A stretch of DNA of 38,006 nt from positions 1-38,006 of the forward strand of contig JBLIMR010000023.1 in assembly GCA_047638815.1 (NCBI GenBank), written 5' to 3'. The notes under the pieces were generated by a model. The model was not told the DNA's origin. It did no database searches and saw nothing but the letters and a program-made list of their open reading frames with translations. The stretch is from JAJRRH01 sp047638815 (GTDB lineage: Bacteria; Bacteroidota; Bacteroidia; Flavobacteriales_D; JABDKJ01). Below, piece after piece: positions 4,420 through 11,511 of the stretch (position 1 is the stretch's first letter; every line of letters starts with the position of its first letter). The translations under genes were made by a program, and so were the position numbers.

Positions 4420-7016
4420 CCAAGTATTTTTTTGATCTCATTAAGTTTCATCAAAGCTTCAACAGGGGTTAAAGTATTAATGTCAAGATCTTCAATGTCT
4501 TCTCTAATTCGTTCCAGAATAGGATCATCAAGTTTGAAAAAACTCAGTTGCATATCAGGTTCTGACTCTCCTATTTTATCAGATCCCCTCTTGTGACTTT
4601 TCTCAAGAAATTTCAAAACAGATTTGGCCTTATGAACAATAGTTGCAGGCATTCCAGCCATTTTTGCTACGTGTATTCCGAAGCTATGAGCACTTCCTCC
4701 AGGGACTAGTTTTCTTAGGAAAATGATTTTATCTTTCAATTCTTTTACCGCAACATTATAGTTCTTAATACGTGGGAACTCATCTGTCATTTGGTTGAGT
4801 TCGTGGTAGTGAGTTGCGAATAAAGTTTTGGCTTTATATTGCGGGTGTTCATGTAGATATTCACTGATGGCCCAAGCAATAGAAATACCATCATATGTAC
4901 TTGTGCCTCGTCCAATTTCATCTAGTAAAATCAAACTTCGATCAGATAAATTATTCAGGATACTGGCCGTTTCATTCATCTCAACCATAAAGGTAGATTC
5001 CCCAGAAGAAATGTTATCTGATGCACCAACTCTTGTAAATATTTTATCAATCAATCCGATCTCAGCATGATCGGCTGGAACGAAACTACCCATTTGAGCC
5101 ATCAAAACAATCAAGGCCGTTTGACGCAATAATGCCGATTTACCAGACATATTTGGCCCGGTAATCATGATCATTTGCTGTTCTTCCTTGTCAAGATATA
5201 CATTATTGGAGACATATGATTCCCCTACCGGAAGATTACGCTCAATGACCGGATGTCTTCCATCCTTTATATTTAAAATATGGTCATCATTGATTATTGG
5301 CATAACATACTTGTGTAACTTGGCAATCTCTGCGAATGACAACAAGCAATCAATTTTAGCGATTAATGCGGCATTAAATTTTATTTGATTAATGTACTCG
5401 GATAGACTATTTAAAAGATTGTCAAACAACCTTTCTTCAATCTCCAATATTTTTGATTCAGCACCTAATATTTTCTCTTCGTATTCTTTAAGTTCAGGAG
5501 TGATGTATCGCTCCGCTTGTGTTAAGGTTTGTTTCCTTATCCAGCTTTCAGGAACTTTATCTTTATGTGTATTTCTGACTTCTAGGTAATATCCGAAGAC
5601 ATTATTATAGGCTATTTTTAAAGAGGGAATGTTATGAGCTTCACTTTCTTTTTGCTGCATTTGCAACAAGTAATCTTTTCCAGAAAAAGCTATTTTTCTC
5701 AAATCATCCAAGTCCGAATTGATGCCTTCATTAATGACATTCCCTTTCTTAATGAGCACAGGAGCCTCTGGGTTAATTTCATTCTCAATTTGAAGACGAA
5801 TAGCCTCACAATTGTGAAATTGGTTAGCCAATTCAACGATATCTTGATTTCCAGATTTTAATAATTCATCTTGTATTTCAGGAACGGCATTAAGTGCGCG
5901 TAGTAAATACAGCACTTCCCTAGGATTTATCTTTTTTACAGATACTTTGGAAATCAACCTTTCCAAATCACCGATAGGGCTCAATTTATCTTTCAAGGCA
6001 TCAGACAATCCATGCATTTGATGAAAATGGGCAACGATGTCCAATCTTTTTCTAATGGCCGACACATTGTTCAAAGGCAAAATTGTCCAACGTTTCAGAA
6101 GACGACTTCCCATTGGAGTTATTGTTTTGTCCATCACGTCCATTAGTGATTTTCCGGTAGGATGATTGGCATGAATAAGTTCTAGATTACTTATCGTAAA
6201 CTGATCCAACCATACATATTCATCCCTATTAATGCGAGAAATACTATTGATGTGCTCTAGCTTATCATGACGCGTCTCGCTTAGGTATTGCATGATCGCT
6301 CCAGCGGCAATAATACCTTCGTCTAGTTCCTCAATGCCAAATCCTTTTAATGAAGTTGTTTTGAAATGTCGCAATAGGACCTCAAGGGCATAATCTTTAG
6401 AGAAGATCCAATCCTCTAACCCAAAAGTATGGAACTCATTTTTGTATAATTCTTCGTACTGTTTTTTCTCAGATTTATTGAAGAGTACTTCACTCGGATA
6501 AAATCCTTTTACAAGTTTCTCTATATAATTTTGATCTCCTTCGGCAATTAAAAATTCTCCGGTGGAGATATCCAAAAAAGATAATCCGATTTTTTTTCGA
6601 CCAAAATGAATGGAGGCTAAAAAGTTGTTTTTCTTTTGATCAAGAACTTGCTCATTTAAAGAAACTCCTGGAGTAACCAATTCCGTAACTCCTCTTTTTA
6701 CAATATTTTTCGTTGCCTTTGGATCTTCCAATTGATCACATATAGCAACTCTATATCCCGCTCGAACCAACTTAGGGAGATATGTGTCTACCGAGTGATG
6801 CGGAAAACCTGCTAATTCGATATAGGCGGCAGCTCCATTTTTTCTCTTGGTCAATACGATGCCCAGAACTTTTGATGCTTTAATGGCATCTTCCCCAAAG
6901 GTTTCATAGAAATCACCAACCCTGAACAGTAACAATGCATCAGGATGTTTCGCCTTGATAGCATTGTATTGCTTCATTAATGGTGTTTCCTTTTTTTCTT
7001 TTACCGAGTCCGACAA
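4413..7016 (-). CDS. mutS: DNA mismatch repair protein MutS
   Basis: MutS recognises mismatches and, with MutL, starts repair; it is a cytoplasmic dimer. Numbered from the TTG at 7016 (867 residues), the mismatch-binding FYE motif is at 36-38 within LLLFRVGDFYETF. The Walker A motif GPNMSGKS is at 620-627 and Walker B DE at 699-700 in LILLDEIGRGTSTYDG, followed by ATHYHEL. All MutS domains are present and the length is typical. The frame stays open to an ATG at 7094, but that 26-residue extension (MFIKGALRF...) is not MutS-like. It would also overlap the start of the divergent methyltransferase gene and its promoter. A -7-like TATCTTCG at 7038-7045 fits a start at 7016. The start is therefore inferred; identity is not in doubt. 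Confidence 0.95.
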   Translation of the reverse strand: MSDSVKEKKETPLMKQYNAIKAKHPDALLLFRVGDFYETFGEDAIKASKVLGIVLTKRKNGAAAYIELAGFPHHSVDTYLPKLVRAGYRVAICDQLEDPKATKNIVKRGVTELVTPGVSLNEQVLDQKKNNFLASIHFGRKKIGLSFLDISTGEFLIAEGDQNYIEKLVKGFYPSEVLFNKSEKKQYEELYKNEFHTFGLEDWIFSKDYALEVLLRHFKTTSLKGFGIEELDEGIIAAGAIMQYLSETRHDKLEHINSISRINRDEYVWLDQFTISNLELIHANHPTGKSLMDVMDKTITPMGSRLLKRWTILPLNNVSAIRKRLDIVAHFHQMHGLSDALKDKLSPIGDLERLISKVSVKKINPREVLYLLRALNAVPEIQDELLKSGNQDIVELANQFHNCEAIRLQIENEINPEAPVLIKKGNVINEGINSDLDDLRKIAFSGKDYLLQMQQKESEAHNIPSLKIAYNNVFGYYLEVRNTHKDKVPESWIRKQTLTQAERYITPELKEYEEKILGAESKILEIEERLFDNLLNSLSEYINQIKFNAALIAKIDCLLSFAEIAKLHKYVMPIINDDHILNIKDGRHPVIERNLPVGESYVSNNVYLDKEEQQMIMITGPNMSGKSALLRQTALIVLMAQMGSFVPADHAEIGLIDKIFTRVGASDNISSGESTFMVEMNETASILNNLSDRSLILLDEIGRGTSTYDGISIAWAISEYLHEHPQYKAKTLFATHYHELNQMTDEFPRIKNYNVAVKELKDKIIFLRKLVPGGSAHSFGIHVAKMAGMPATIVHKAKSVLKFLEKSHKRGSDKIGESEPDMQLSFFKLDDPILERIREDIEDLDINTLTPVEALMKLNEIKKILGK

Positions 7017-7024
7017 TTTTCTTA

Positions 7025-7032
7025 TAAATTTG
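7025..7032 (+). promoter_or_regulatory. -7 promoter element for the RNA methyltransferase gene
   Basis: TAAATTTG matches TAnnTTTG exactly and would start transcription near 7037, 50 bases before the ATG at 7087. It lies back-to-back with the proposed mutS promoter. Confidence 0.4.
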
Positions 7033-7037
7033 ACAAA

Positions 7038-7045
7038 CGAAGATA
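7038..7045 (-). promoter_or_regulatory. Probable -7 element (TATCTTCG) for mutS
   Basis: The minus-strand reading TATCTTCG is one base off the TAnnTTTG consensus. Transcription would begin near 7034, giving an 18-base leader to the TTG at 7016. This would exclude the upstream ATG at 7094. Confidence 0.35.
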
Positions 7046-7086
7046 TTATGGAGCCCCCGGATTTCCTAAATCTTAAAGCCCCTTTT

Positions 7087-7632
7087 ATGAACAAAAAAAC
7101 GAAAAATGAAGACCTCGGTAGATTGGATGTGATTTCCTTTCAAAAGGCCAAGAAAATTCCAATTATTATCATCCTAGATGATATTAGAAGTTTAAATAAT
7201 ATTGGATCTTTTTTTAGGACAGCTGATGCATTCAGAATTCAAGAAATTTTATTGTGTGGCATATGTGCTCAACCACCTAATAAAGATATACGGAAAACGG
7301 CTTTGGGTGCCACTGAGAGTGTGGCTTGGCGTTATTTTGAATCTGTGGATCAAGCTATTCTGGATTTGAAGACTAAAGGTTTCAAAGTGATTAGTATCGA
7401 GCAATCAGAGCATGCCGTTTCTTTGGATAAATTCCAACCTGATCCGGATGATAATTACGCCCTTATCTTTGGAAACGAAGTAAGGGGTGTTGCTCAGTCT
7501 GCTGTAGATCAGTCCGATATGTGTATTGAAATCCCGCAATTTGGAACAAAGCATTCCTTTAACGTCAGTGTGAGTTGTGGCATCGTTTTATGGGATATCG
7601 TTAGTAAAATGGGAGCAACAAGTGACCTCTGA
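7087..7632 (+). CDS. TrmH/SpoU-family RNA 2'-O-methyltransferase
   Basis: A 181-residue SPOUT-class methyltransferase that transfers a methyl group from SAM to a ribose 2'-OH of tRNA or rRNA; the exact target is not clear. Motif 1 is LDDIRSLNNIGSFFRTADAF (30-49, with N38 and R44). Motif 2 is LIFGNEVRGV (126-135) and motif 3 is IEIPQFGTKHSFNVSVS (147-163), which build the knotted SAM site. There is no N-terminal substrate-binding extension, as in short Bacteroidota members. The open frame extends upstream to 6955, but that part lies in mutS; the ATG at 7087 begins the family-like sequence MNKKTKNEDL. Divergent to mutS. Confidence 0.9.
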   Translation: MNKKTKNEDLGRLDVISFQKAKKIPIIIILDDIRSLNNIGSFFRTADAFRIQEILLCGICAQPPNKDIRKTALGATESVAWRYFESVDQAILDLKTKGFKVISIEQSEHAVSLDKFQPDPDDNYALIFGNEVRGVAQSAVDQSDMCIEIPQFGTKHSFNVSVSCGIVLWDIVSKMGATSDL

Positions 7633-7645
7633 ATCATTTATTTTA

Positions 7646-7653
7646 TACATTTG
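7646..7653 (+). promoter_or_regulatory. -7 promoter element for the DUF6089 barrel gene
   Basis: TACATTTG fits TAnnTTTG, lies just after the methyltransferase stop (7632), and gives a leader of about 18 bases to the ATG at 7676. It supports that start over the upstream in-frame ATG at 7577. Confidence 0.55.
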
Positions 7654-7675
7654 TAATCAATTGATTAAGCGCTCA

Positions 7676-8665
7676 ATGAAACTTCAATTAAAATCCATTC
7701 TTCTACTTGCTATTGCGGTATTATTTTCCGCGCATACGTTTGGGCAATTTAATGGTGGCGGCAATTATTGGAAAAAACATAGAACGGAGTTTTATTTATC
7801 CCTAGGAGCATCAAGTTTTCTTGGTGAATTGGGAGGAAGGAATGCTATCGGCAGCAATTTTGTGAAGGACTTCGAATTGAATCAAACCAGGGGTTTGGCT
7901 AATGTTGGAATTCGATATTTTTTAATGAAAGATCTGGCATTGAGGGGGAATATCATGGCTGGATATTTAGCAGGAAATGATAATCTTACGGAAGAACCTT
8001 TCCGAATGAAAAGGAATTTGCATTTCAGATCTTTTGTAACTGAGGTTTCGGGTTTATTGGAATATAACTATAGAATAGGAGCTGTCGGTAGTCAATATAA
8101 ATTGAATCGTTCTAATAGGGCTAGAGCAACTTTTACGGAAGCGATCTATTCACTTTTTATAGGAGTTGGGGTATTAAAATTCAACCCACAAGCTAGATTT
8201 CAAGAACAATGGTATGACCTTAGACCTATGGGAACTGAAGGTCAGAATTTAGGAAAACCACAAAATCAGTATTCACTTTATACTGTGATTGTTCCAATAG
8301 GGTTTAATTGGAGGACATCGATAAGTGAGCGCTTTAGTCTTAGCCTAGAGATAAGTCACAGGTTTGCATTCAGTGACTACATCGATGATGTGAGTACAGA
8401 ATACTACAATCAACAAGAGATAGAGTTGTTTTCAGGAGTGGAAGCGGCTCATCTTGCCGACCCGAGCTTCGAGTTTTTAATCATTGAAGGAGAACAAATT
8501 TTTTCTGCCAATACACTCCCTGGCATGCAAAGGGGAAACCCTGATGATAACGACTCATACATGACCTTGACGTTGGGATTAAATTATAAGATGGAGACTC
8601 ATAAATTTAAAAAACGCAGAAGATCCGTTAGATCCAAAAGAAAAGGTAGACGATTGTTCCTTTAG
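7676..8665 (+). CDS. DUF6089-type outer-membrane beta-barrel protein
   Basis: A 329-residue protein with a signal peptide (MKLQLKSILLLAIAVLF..., cleavage near FGQ at about 24). Alternating amphipathic strands follow, typical of an outer-membrane barrel: EFYLSLGASSFLGELGG, GIRYFLMKDLALRGNI, ISLEISHRFAFSDYIDDVST. The N-terminal glycine-rich strand and the DYIDDVST-YY motif are characteristic of the Bacteroidota DUF6089 family, function unknown. The last 20 residues are extremely basic (KFKKRRRSVRSKRKG), unusual for a barrel, which would normally end in an aromatic strand residue. It converges with nth, with only 9 bp between stop codons. Confidence 0.75.
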   Translation: MKLQLKSILLLAIAVLFSAHTFGQFNGGGNYWKKHRTEFYLSLGASSFLGELGGRNAIGSNFVKDFELNQTRGLANVGIRYFLMKDLALRGNIMAGYLAGNDNLTEEPFRMKRNLHFRSFVTEVSGLLEYNYRIGAVGSQYKLNRSNRARATFTEAIYSLFIGVGVLKFNPQARFQEQWYDLRPMGTEGQNLGKPQNQYSLYTVIVPIGFNWRTSISERFSLSLEISHRFAFSDYIDDVSTEYYNQQEIELFSGVEAAHLADPSFEFLIIEGEQIFSANTLPGMQRGNPDDNDSYMTLTLGLNYKMETHKFKKRRRSVRSKRKGRRLFL

Positions 8666-8674
8666 TAGTCTAGG

Positions 8675-9310
8675 TTATTTCAAAAGGGATTTTCGTCCTA
8701 TTTCTTTCATAATTATATCCCGATCAATTTTTATTTTACCAGCGGGAGAATATTCTCTGCCGTAAAATATTATTTGCAAATGGAGTTTATTCCAAAGTGC
8801 TCTTGGGAAAATTCTTTTTGCATCTTTCTCAGTTTGAACAACATTTTTTCCGTTTGTAAATCCCCATCGATACATTAATCTATGAATATGTGTATCTACA
8901 GGAAAAGCAGGGTGACCAAAGCCTTGACTCATTACAACGGATGCCGTTTTATGTCCTACACCTGGCAATGATTCTAGTTCAGGGAAACCTTCCGGAACTT
9001 CGCCATTAAACTCATCTATTAAGATGTGAGATAGCCTATGAATTGCTTTGGACTTGTTGTTTGCTAGTCCGCAGGTTTTTATTAATTCTTTAATGTCCGC
9101 AACCGTGAGTCGACACATTTCATATGGGTTATCCGCTGCAGCAAATAATCCTGGCGTGATCAAGTTCACTCTCTTGTCAGTACATTGAGCGGACATGAGG
9201 ACCGCCACCAATAAGGTGTAATTGTCTTTGTGATCAAGAGGAATTGGAACTACCGGGTAAAGATCTTCTAATGTATCAATAACGTAATTGACTTTTTCAG
9301 CTTTGTTCAT
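8675..9310 (-). CDS. nth: Endonuclease III-like DNA glycosylase/AP lyase
   Basis: A base-excision repair enzyme that removes oxidised pyrimidines and nicks the abasic site. The 211 residues contain the helix-hairpin-helix LPGVGHKTA with catalytic K121 and the GPD-type aspartate D139 in FPVDTHIHRL. Overall length matches the family. The C-terminal C-x6-C-x2-C-x5-C iron-sulfur cluster of E. coli Nth is absent: after HLQIIFYGREYSPAGK there is no cysteine. The only cysteines are C43, C66 and C80. Cluster-less Nth relatives are known, so activity is still likely. It is the downstream partner of comEC (4 bp gap), presumably cotranscribed. Confidence 0.9.
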   Translation of the reverse strand: MNKAEKVNYVIDTLEDLYPVVPIPLDHKDNYTLLVAVLMSAQCTDKRVNLITPGLFAAADNPYEMCRLTVADIKELIKTCGLANNKSKAIHRLSHILIDEFNGEVPEGFPELESLPGVGHKTASVVMSQGFGHPAFPVDTHIHRLMYRWGFTNGKNVVQTEKDAKRIFPRALWNKLHLQIIFYGREYSPAGKIKIDRDIIMKEIGRKSLLK

Positions 9311-9314
9311 ATTC

Positions 9315-11408
9315 CTAATTTAATCTTCGTTCGAAACCGCCATCTAAAATAGTGCAATGAATTTCAATCTCCAAAGGTATTTGAGATTTGTATTTTTCGG
9401 CATAAAATTTTGAAAAACTACTATCAAAAATAATCGTTTTAGGATTGTAGTTTTTCAAAACGCTGGACATAGAAAGTTTTTTGTGTTTAACCATGATGAG
9501 ATAATCAACATTAAGCGAATTTTTGAAAGTATAGGCACTTGATTCTGAAACTATAGCAATTGTTTTTCCTGAGACCCCAATAATGTTTTCAGTGATTAAG
9601 GTTACATGTTCTGGTGGTAAATTGTCTATTTTAAGTTTTCTGGTCTCCCCCTGCCCATGCCTTATCCAGTTGTTTTTCATTTGAAAGGGATTGTTTTTTA
9701 AATCTATTTCCAAAGAACCAACATCGAGGATGTAATTATATTCATCACTGATAAGATTTATAGCAGAGCTTTTTGAAATATGATAAACGCAGAGATAATT
9801 GTGATCTAAGAAAGATATTTTATCGAGGGTTCTAAAACTCACTAACAAAAGAATGGAGGCTAAAGTGATGAAAATAAACTTGACTCTGCGCTTTACCAAA
9901 AAGAAGGTTGTGGATATGATAAGAATATACAAAAGCCATGTATCTGCAATGCTGAAAAATAGATTATCGATAACAGCATTCGGTAATTTTTCTATCCACT
10001 TCACGAATAGGTTTAGACTGTCAATGATGGCAATGAGCTCTTCACTCAACCAGCCTGCTAGTGGATCATAAAAGGAGAATGTAAATAATGTAATACCGAG
10101 ATACATAATGATAATTGCTGCCGGAATCACTATGATATTTGAAAATAAGAAGTATGACGGAAATATATGGAAGTATAAAATTCCCAATGGGAATGTTGCA
10201 ATTTGTGCTGAGATAGAGACGGCCGTTAAACTCCATATTTTGTCCATAAAATAATTACGAAAAAAGAATAGATTGTAGATTTTAGGTTGAAGATAAACGA
10301 TGCCCAATACGGCAAGATAAGAAAGTTGGAAACCCACTTCAAAAAGATAATTGGGCTTTACTATTAGCAGGATAAATGCTGAGCTCGATAGCGTGTTATA
10401 TATGTTCTGCTTGTTGTTCATTAATATGCCTATTGATATTGCACTGAACATGGTTGCCGCACGAACAACAGAAGGTGATAGACCCGTGATGAATGCATAG
10501 AACCAAAGAATTAGAATAATTAATAGTGTCTTGACTTTCTTTGTGTTTTTACCTTTAAAAAAGAGGGATAGTAGGCCATTGAAGATTAAGTAAATGATAC
10601 CAACATGCAAACCTGAAACAGCCAAGACGTGCAAAGCCCCGGCAGACGCATATGCTTTATGTGTCTCAGGATCAAGCAGCCCTTTTTCTCCAAGTAAAAG
10701 TGCGGATGCTACAGCGAGATTTTCGTCTTTCAAGCCATGATCAGAAAGTGTCTTGTGCATTTTCTTTCTAATGCTAATTGCGAGATTAAGTATAGATTTA
10801 ATAGACTTTTTTTGAATGGTGTATTCTCCAGTTTTCAGATAGGTTTGGTGGTGTATATATTTAAAGGATAGATACCTCTTGTAATTAAATTCACCTGGAT
10901 TGGAAGGACTTAAAACTTGAATTACTTTATTCTGTATCAAGAGCTGATCACCGTTTTCTAGATCGGTAAGTGCATTGTTTTTTTGAGTATACAAAATAAG
11001 CTTTCCCATACAACTCACCCAATTCCCCAAGCTATCTGCATATGAAATTACATTGACGATTGTCTTATGACTTTTCTTTTTTTCCTCAGGAATATCGATT
11101 ATTTCAGTCAAAAAATAGGATGCCCCAGTCATTTTCGAAAAGTGTGTGAGATCGTCTTCTTGCATGTAGTGGACTGTGGTAAAGGCGCCCAAAAAGAAAA
11201 CAGAAGAATACAGTAAAATGCCAGTTACCGCAATTAGTTTTTTTGAGATTTTTGATTTTGAATTGTATATGAATATTAAGCTAACAGATGTTGAAACAAG
11301 GGCTGCAAAAGCACCAATTTCATTCGTGTAAATGAATGTCGAAAAAATAATACCAGCCATCAACGCAAAGACTAGACGCACAAAAGGCATATGACTTAAG
11401 GAGTACAT
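9315..11408 (-). CDS. comEC: ComEC/Rec2-family competence membrane protein
   Basis: An inner-membrane channel for uptake of single-stranded DNA during natural transformation. The 697 residues start with three or four hydrophobic helices and the N-terminal DUF4131 region. The Competence domain then has the diagnostic GALHVLAVSGLHVGI at about residues 257-271 and many further helices up to about residue 535. The C-terminal about 150 residues form a soluble beta-rich tail in the place of the metallo-beta-lactamase domain of full-length ComEC. It lacks an HxHxDH motif, as is common in Bacteroidota. It is the first gene of a pair with nth and divergent to the sugar-dehydrogenase gene. Confidence 0.88.
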   Translation of the reverse strand: MYSLSHMPFVRLVFALMAGIIFSTFIYTNEIGAFAALVSTSVSLIFIYNSKSKISKKLIAVTGILLYSSVFFLGAFTTVHYMQEDDLTHFSKMTGASYFLTEIIDIPEEKKKSHKTIVNVISYADSLGNWVSCMGKLILYTQKNNALTDLENGDQLLIQNKVIQVLSPSNPGEFNYKRYLSFKYIHHQTYLKTGEYTIQKKSIKSILNLAISIRKKMHKTLSDHGLKDENLAVASALLLGEKGLLDPETHKAYASAGALHVLAVSGLHVGIIYLIFNGLLSLFFKGKNTKKVKTLLIILILWFYAFITGLSPSVVRAATMFSAISIGILMNNKQNIYNTLSSSAFILLIVKPNYLFEVGFQLSYLAVLGIVYLQPKIYNLFFFRNYFMDKIWSLTAVSISAQIATFPLGILYFHIFPSYFLFSNIIVIPAAIIIMYLGITLFTFSFYDPLAGWLSEELIAIIDSLNLFVKWIEKLPNAVIDNLFFSIADTWLLYILIISTTFFLVKRRVKFIFITLASILLLVSFRTLDKISFLDHNYLCVYHISKSSAINLISDEYNYILDVGSLEIDLKNNPFQMKNNWIRHGQGETRKLKIDNLPPEHVTLITENIIGVSGKTIAIVSESSAYTFKNSLNVDYLIMVKHKKLSMSSVLKNYNPKTIIFDSSFSKFYAEKYKSQIPLEIEIHCTILDGGFERRLN

Positions 11409-11478
11409 TTATTCAGGAATATTTAAGCTCATTCCCAAGATAGGGTTTATTTTAAATTAATTACCAAACTATATGCAT

Positions 11479-11486
11479 TAACTTTG
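11479..11486 (+). promoter_or_regulatory. -7 promoter element for the T9SS sugar-dehydrogenase-like gene
   Basis: TAACTTTG fits TAnnTTTG with a predicted start near 11491 and a leader of about 20 bases to the ATG at 11512. No clear -33 TTG at the usual distance. Confidence 0.55.
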
Positions 11487-11511
11487 TCTATCAAATAATT
11501 AGAGTTCATTT

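Noticed and set aside
7577..7675. Upstream ATG at 7577 as start of the barrel protein
   Set aside because: It overlaps the methyltransferase gene and hides the signal peptide; the promoter box at 7646-7653 lies downstream of it.
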